Source of the DNA: Candidatus Dadabacteria bacterium
Lineage (GTDB): Bacteria > Desulfobacterota_D > UBA1144 > Nemesobacterales > UBA2774
Length of the DNA stretch: 6,766 bases
Direction of reading: 5' to 3'
Assembly (NCBI GenBank): GCA_020027805.1
Contig: JAHKKQ010000116.1
Span: 1-6,766, forward strand
Part shown: positions 5,297 through 6,766 of the stretch, in pieces
Layout: each line of letters begins with the position of its first letter
Numbering within the stretch: position 1 is the stretch's first letter
Program-made: the position numbers and the translations under genes
Notes under the pieces: generated by a model
What the model saw: the letters and a program-made list of their open reading frames with translations, nothing else
The model's database searches: none
What the model was told of the DNA's origin: nothing

Positions 5297-5679
5297 ACTT
5301 ACTGCTCGATACTCAGGCGTTCCTCTGGATAGTTTCAGGAGACAAAAGGCTAAGCAGAAAAGCGAAAAAGCTTTATCTCGATAAATCGAACGAGGTTTAT
5401 CTTAGCGCTGCAAGCATCTGGGAGATGGCAATAAAAATAAGCCTCGGCAGACTCACGCTCGAAGAACCACTCGAAAATTTTATTGCGACGCATGCGGTTG
5501 GAAATAGTATTAAGATATTAGAAATTAGACCGAAACACCTATACAAAATCGAAGACCTCCCATTCCATCATAGAGACCCGTTCGGCAGGGTGATAATCGC
5601 CCAGTGTATGCTGGAAAACTGTTTCGTGGTTGGGAGCGATAAGGCTTTCGATTCATATCCGGTTAGCAGGGTGTGGTAA
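5293..5679 (+). CDS. Type II toxin, VapC-like PIN-domain ribonuclease, 128 aa
   Basis: This is a PIN-domain protein of the group usually paired with Phd/YefM antitoxins (Sll0205-like). Such toxins cut RNA with Mg2+ held by acidic residues and slow growth when the antitoxin is lost. Acidic positions seen: Asp6 (LLLDTQAFLW), Glu44 (ASIWEMAIK), Asp95 (HHRDPFGR) and Asp116 (GSDKAF). In the family the third motif usually reads DPFDR; here it is DPFGR, so the second Asp is Gly98. Translation starts at TTG in a TTGA overlap with the antitoxin stop; GAGGA eight bases upstream, inside the antitoxin gene, supports this start. The reading frame is full length and ends about 20 bases before the insertion sequence. 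Whether activity is kept with Gly98 is not clear. Confidence 0.92.
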   Translation: MNLLLDTQAFLWIVSGDKRLSRKAKKLYLDKSNEVYLSAASIWEMAIKISLGRLTLEEPLENFIATHAVGNSIKILEIRPKHLYKIEDLPFHHRDPFGRVIIAQCMLENCFVVGSDKAFDSYPVSRVW

Positions 5680-5709
5680 GCGGCCGGATGCTTCCCACTT
5701 GAGTATTCA

Positions 5710-5787
5710 CCCCCACTATACTGCTCCCCATTAAGAAGCTAGTAGAATTAAGCTAGTAAAATATCTGTAAAACACAGTGGGGGAGCA
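5710..5787 (+). promoter_or_regulatory. Leader inverted repeats that can mask the orfA ribosome-binding site
   Basis: CCCCCACT (5710-5717) is the exact reverse complement of AGTGGGGG (5776-5783). TGCTCCCC (5722-5729) is the exact reverse complement of GGGGAGCA (5780-5787). The two 8-bp pairings share 5780-5783 and so exclude each other. Both bury the GGGGGAG just before the orfA ATG. TATACT (5717-5722) is a good -10 box that, in an excised circle, could be served by a -35 box from the right end, as in known IS3-family junction promoters. Confidence 0.5.
5736..5758 (+). repeat. Short direct repeat in the IS leader
   Basis: AAGCTAGTA occurs at 5736-5744 and again at 5750-5758, 14 bases apart. 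It lies between the pairing arms of the leader and just before a TAAAAT (5757-5762) that could act as a -10 box. It may be a transposase or OrfA binding site, but nothing in the sequence proves this. Confidence 0.4.
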
Positions 5788-6075
5788 ATGAAGCGAAGAA
5801 GATGGGACTCTAAAACAAAGACCAAGATAGTACTCGAAGGTCTGTCCGGGAGACCAGTTTCGGAGATATGCAACGAGTACGGAATACATCAGAACCAATA
5901 CTACACCTGGCGTGATAGGTTCTTAACTGAAGCTCATAGCGTATTTGAATCCAAGAAGAATGGAGGAGAAGTAGAGAGGCTTAGGAGGGAGAAAGCCGAG
6001 CTAAAGCAAATAATCGGCTCACTTACCGTTGAACTACAAAAACAGAGGAAGACTTCATATGAGGAATCAGTCTGA
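5788..6075 (+). CDS. IS3-family transposase OrfA, 95 aa
   Basis: OrfA is the DNA-binding part of the IS3-type transposase and recognises the element ends. The start MKRRRWDSKTKTKIVLEGL is typical. A helix-turn-helix of the Tnp_1 type spans about 20-45 (VSEICNEYGIHQNQYYTWRDRF). A coiled coil with leucines at 65, 72 and 79 (about 61-86) follows and should mediate oligomerisation. Length is normal. The ATG at 5788 follows GGGGGAG by only two bases, and that site lies in the leader inverted repeat, which suggests weak, controlled translation. The 3' end overlaps orfB by 17 bases in a +1 register, not the -1 register commonly used for programmed frameshifting in this family. Confidence 0.93.
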   Translation: MKRRRWDSKTKTKIVLEGLSGRPVSEICNEYGIHQNQYYTWRDRFLTEAHSVFESKKNGGEVERLRREKAELKQIIGSLTVELQKQRKTSYEESV

Positions 6076-6766
6076 CTCTGTAGCTCTTCGTAACGAATAT
6101 TTACTTGAAAGGATAAAAGACATTAAAGCGGAACACCCCTTCTGGGGTTATCGGAGGGTATGGGCATATCTAAGATACGTGGATGGATTAATCGTGAACA
6201 AGAAGCGTGTTTACAGGTTAATGAGAGAGCATAATCTTACCGTTATACCGAACACCGGACTAATAACAAAGAGGGTGTCAGAGAGACCAAAGCCCCGCCC
6301 GGAAAGATCTAAGCAGTGGTGGGGTATAGATATGACAAAGGTTATGACTGACAGCGGCTGGGTATATGTAGTCATAGTACTGGACTGGTATAAGAAGAAG
6401 ATAGTAGGACATTACATTGGAACAAGAGCAACAAGCGGAGAATGGCTGGAAGCCTTGGAGAAAGAACTTACGAGGGAGTTCCCCGGAGGAGTAAGGGGAC
6501 ATGGACTTAAGCTCATGAGCGATAACGGGAGTCAGCCTACATCAGTCAGTTTTATGAAAGCCTGTTCCAATCTTGAAGTTCATCAGGCATTTACCAGCTA
6601 TCACAACCCTAAAGGGAACGCAGATACAGAAAGAATGATAAGAACGATGAAGGAGGAGCTCTTTTGGCTAAAGGAGTGGGAGAGTGAAAGAGAGCTTAGT
6701 CTTAAACTGGACAAGTGGGTTCAATATTACAACAAGAACTACCTACATTCAGCACACGGATACCGC
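6059..6766 (+). CDS. IS3-family transposase OrfB (DDE integrase core), 3' end cut by window
   Basis: OrfB is the catalytic part of the transposase. The start ATG (6059) lies inside the end of orfA and has GAGGAA (6045-6050) eight bases upstream. An HTH_21 segment (EHPFWGYRRVWAYLR, 25-39) is followed by the integrase core with all three catalytic acids: Asp91 (GIDMTKV), Asp155 (SDNGSQ) and Glu191 (NADTERMIRTMKEE). The last two are separated by 35 residues, the DD(35)E spacing of IS3 elements. The frame is open for 236 residues to the window edge; a full OrfB is usually about 270-300, so only the C-terminal part is missing. No internal stop or frameshift is seen. Confidence 0.94.
   Translation, partial: MRNQSDSVALRNEYLLERIKDIKAEHPFWGYRRVWAYLRYVDGLIVNKKRVYRLMREHNLTVIPNTGLITKRVSERPKPRPERSKQWWGIDMTKVMTDSGWVYVVIVLDWYKKKIVGHYIGTRATSGEWLEALEKELTREFPGGVRGHGLKLMSDNGSQPTSVSFMKACSNLEVHQAFTSYHNPKGNADTERMIRTMKEELFWLKEWESERELSLKLDKWVQYYNKNYLHSAHGYR

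Larger units (their letters stand above)
5700..6766 (+). mobile_element. IS3-family insertion sequence, left part (right end outside window)
   Basis: The element is identified by its two overlapping genes, an OrfA with helix-turn-helix and an OrfB with an HTH_21 segment and a DD(35)E integrase core. The left boundary is inferred: a TGAGTATTCACCCCCACTA stretch begins at 5700, between the toxin stop (5679) and orfA (5788), and IS3 ends usually begin with TG. The right inverted repeat and the target duplication lie beyond the window, so the exact end cannot be proved. Both genes are open as far as they can be read, so the copy may be active. Confidence 0.75.

Overview
The window looks like a piece of a Gram-negative bacterial chromosome of moderately high GC, probably from an uncultivated lineage. 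An outer-membrane-type lipoprotein gene, frequent AGG (Arg) and ATA (Ile) codons, and short palindromic repeats of a kind I associate with Desulfobacterota/Dadabacteria/Nitrospirota-like genomes suggest this. The lineage is inference only; no rRNA or other decisive marker is present.

Layout. From left to right: a 190-residue protein of unknown function (25-597, +) with a clear intrinsic terminator; a convergent SnoaL-like/NTF2-fold gene (709-1125, -); a divergent DUF523-DUF1722 gene (1373-2341, +); a 720-bp gene-free stretch (2342-3061) holding two diverged copies of a structured repeat and other palindromes; a lipoprotein gene (3062-3682, +) coupled by a TGATG overlap to a 53-residue single-span membrane protein (3682-3843, +); convergent trpS (3862-4866, -); a Phd/YefM-VapC type II toxin-antitoxin pair (5069-5679, +) with a good sigma-70 promoter and operator-like repeats; and, about 20 bp after the toxin, the left part of an IS3-family insertion sequence (from about 5700 to the window edge) with orfA and a right-truncated orfB.

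How the parts relate. Most of the window is a set of short, unrelated housekeeping and accessory transcription units, not a single pathway. Three parts work as units: the lipoprotein plus small membrane protein, the antitoxin-toxin operon, and OrfA plus OrfB of the transposon. I see no defence island or multi-gene system that is clearly new. The most unusual signal is the repeat pair at 2368-2465 and 2767-2863. Three successive hairpins are preserved there, with paired base changes, which suggests selection on folded RNA or on a palindromic repeat family. The second is the start of the IS, where two upstream segments can each pair with the orfA ribosome-binding region.
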